A DNA stretch of 64,000 nt, taken from positions 248,001 through 312,000 of the forward strand of contig NZ_ML701737.1 in NCBI RefSeq assembly GCF_008087345.1, in the 5' to 3' direction. This DNA is from Nocardioides caldifontis. Lineage in GTDB: Bacteria; Actinomycetota; Actinomycetes; Propionibacteriales; Nocardioidaceae. The stretch's first letter is position 1. Every line of letters starts with the position of its first letter. This document shows positions 63,676-64,000 of the stretch, piece after piece. Under the pieces are notes generated by a model that saw nothing but the letters and a program-made list of their open reading frames with translations, searched no databases and was not told the DNA's origin. The translations under genes and the position numbers were made by a program.

Positions 63676-64000
63676 CGGATCGTCACCCCCTGCCCTCGCG
63701 CGAGCGGCCCCAGCAGCAGGGTCGCGAGGTCGGGCACCTCGGTCGGGGGCACGTCGAGCACGGGGGCCGCGAGCCGGTCGATCACCTGCTGTTCGTCCTC
63801 GGTGCCGACGACGGCGTCCCCGGGGGCCACCCGCTTCCCGACGGGGTACTCCACGCCGTCGTTGATGTCCGGCACGATCGCCCGCGGCGGCAGCCGGTGC
63901 TGGCCGTACTTGCCCTCCATCGCGTCGTACAGCAGCTCGCAGAAGGGGAACGGACCACGGCGGTCGCCGTTCACCGGCCGGTCGTCCGGGTTGTACCCGC
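63672..64000 (-). CDS. mceA: MCE family protein MceA, C-terminal part
   Basis: Only the last 108 or so residues are visible; the gene continues beyond 64000. GYNPDDRPVNGDRRGPFPFC and PPRAIVPDINDGVEYPVGKR fit the C-terminus of MceA/MCE-I proteins. It is the first mce-type gene seen in the transcript; YrbE permeases and an Mkl-type ATPase would be expected upstream, outside the window. Confidence 0.75.
   Translation of the reverse strand, partial: GYNPDDRPVNGDRRGPFPFCELLYDAMEGKYGQHRLPPRAIVPDINDGVEYPVGKRVAPGDAVVGTEDEQQVIDRLAAPVLDVPPTEVPDLATLLLGPLARGQGVTIR

Overview
The window looks like a chromosome segment of a very high-G+C Gram-positive actinobacterium. Protein sequences and gene order best fit the Nocardioidaceae (Nocardioides-like). 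The reasons are actinobacterial forms of RpoB, RpoC and S12, a zinc-type S14, an Mce operon, frequent GTG/TTG starts and frequent 4-base GTGA stop/start overlaps. Family placement is inference; no alignment was run.

The backbone, read on the minus strand from high to low coordinates, is: an mce operon (mceA, cut by the window edge, to mceF plus two Mce-associated genes, 64000-56358); rpoB and rpoC (55787-48341); the str operon rpsL-rpsG-fusA-tuf (31706-27349); and the S10/spc ribosomal operon rpsJ to rplO (15914-6171), followed by secY-adk-map. After map the strand continues with cystathionine beta-synthase, a TauE/SafE-type permease, a YigZ/IMPACT protein and an osmoprotectant-type ABC permease cut by the left edge. 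The usual infA/rpsM/rpsK/rpoA block does not follow map.

Two accessory blocks interrupt this backbone. Block 1 (16.2-27.2 kb, between S10 and tuf) holds a membrane-protein/MoxR/DUF58/DUF4350/DUF4129 cluster with SpoIIM-like and RDD proteins, a class III aminotransferase, trmB and a sigma/anti-sigma pair. Block 2 (32.1-47.9 kb, between rpsL and rpoC) is the most interesting. It encodes a complete predicted pseudaminic-acid pathway (PseB, PseC, a PseG-PseH fusion, PseI, and a PseF/SpsF-like cytidylyltransferase) with a small GT29-like sialyltransferase homologue and a coiled-coil protein. Next to it is a chain encoding a methyltransferase, a Nudix hydrolase, a hydroxyacid-oxoacid transhydrogenase-like iron alcohol dehydrogenase and an FAD/Fe-S 2-hydroxyacid dehydrogenase. 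An MMPL exporter and a divergent acyltransferase follow.

Non-coding structure includes a two-hairpin leader motif shared almost exactly by the rpsJ and rpsL leaders, clear promoters for rpsL and rpoB with the same -10 hexamer, hairpins inside the ribosomal operons, a 33-bp repeat array in 4 direct plus 3 inverted copies beside rpoC, five tandem 46-bp repeats between the mce operon and rpoB, a perfect 19-bp inverted repeat, and three 11-bp-phased direct repeats in the MMPL/acyltransferase divergent promoter region. No tRNA, rRNA, insertion sequence or CRISPR array was recognised.
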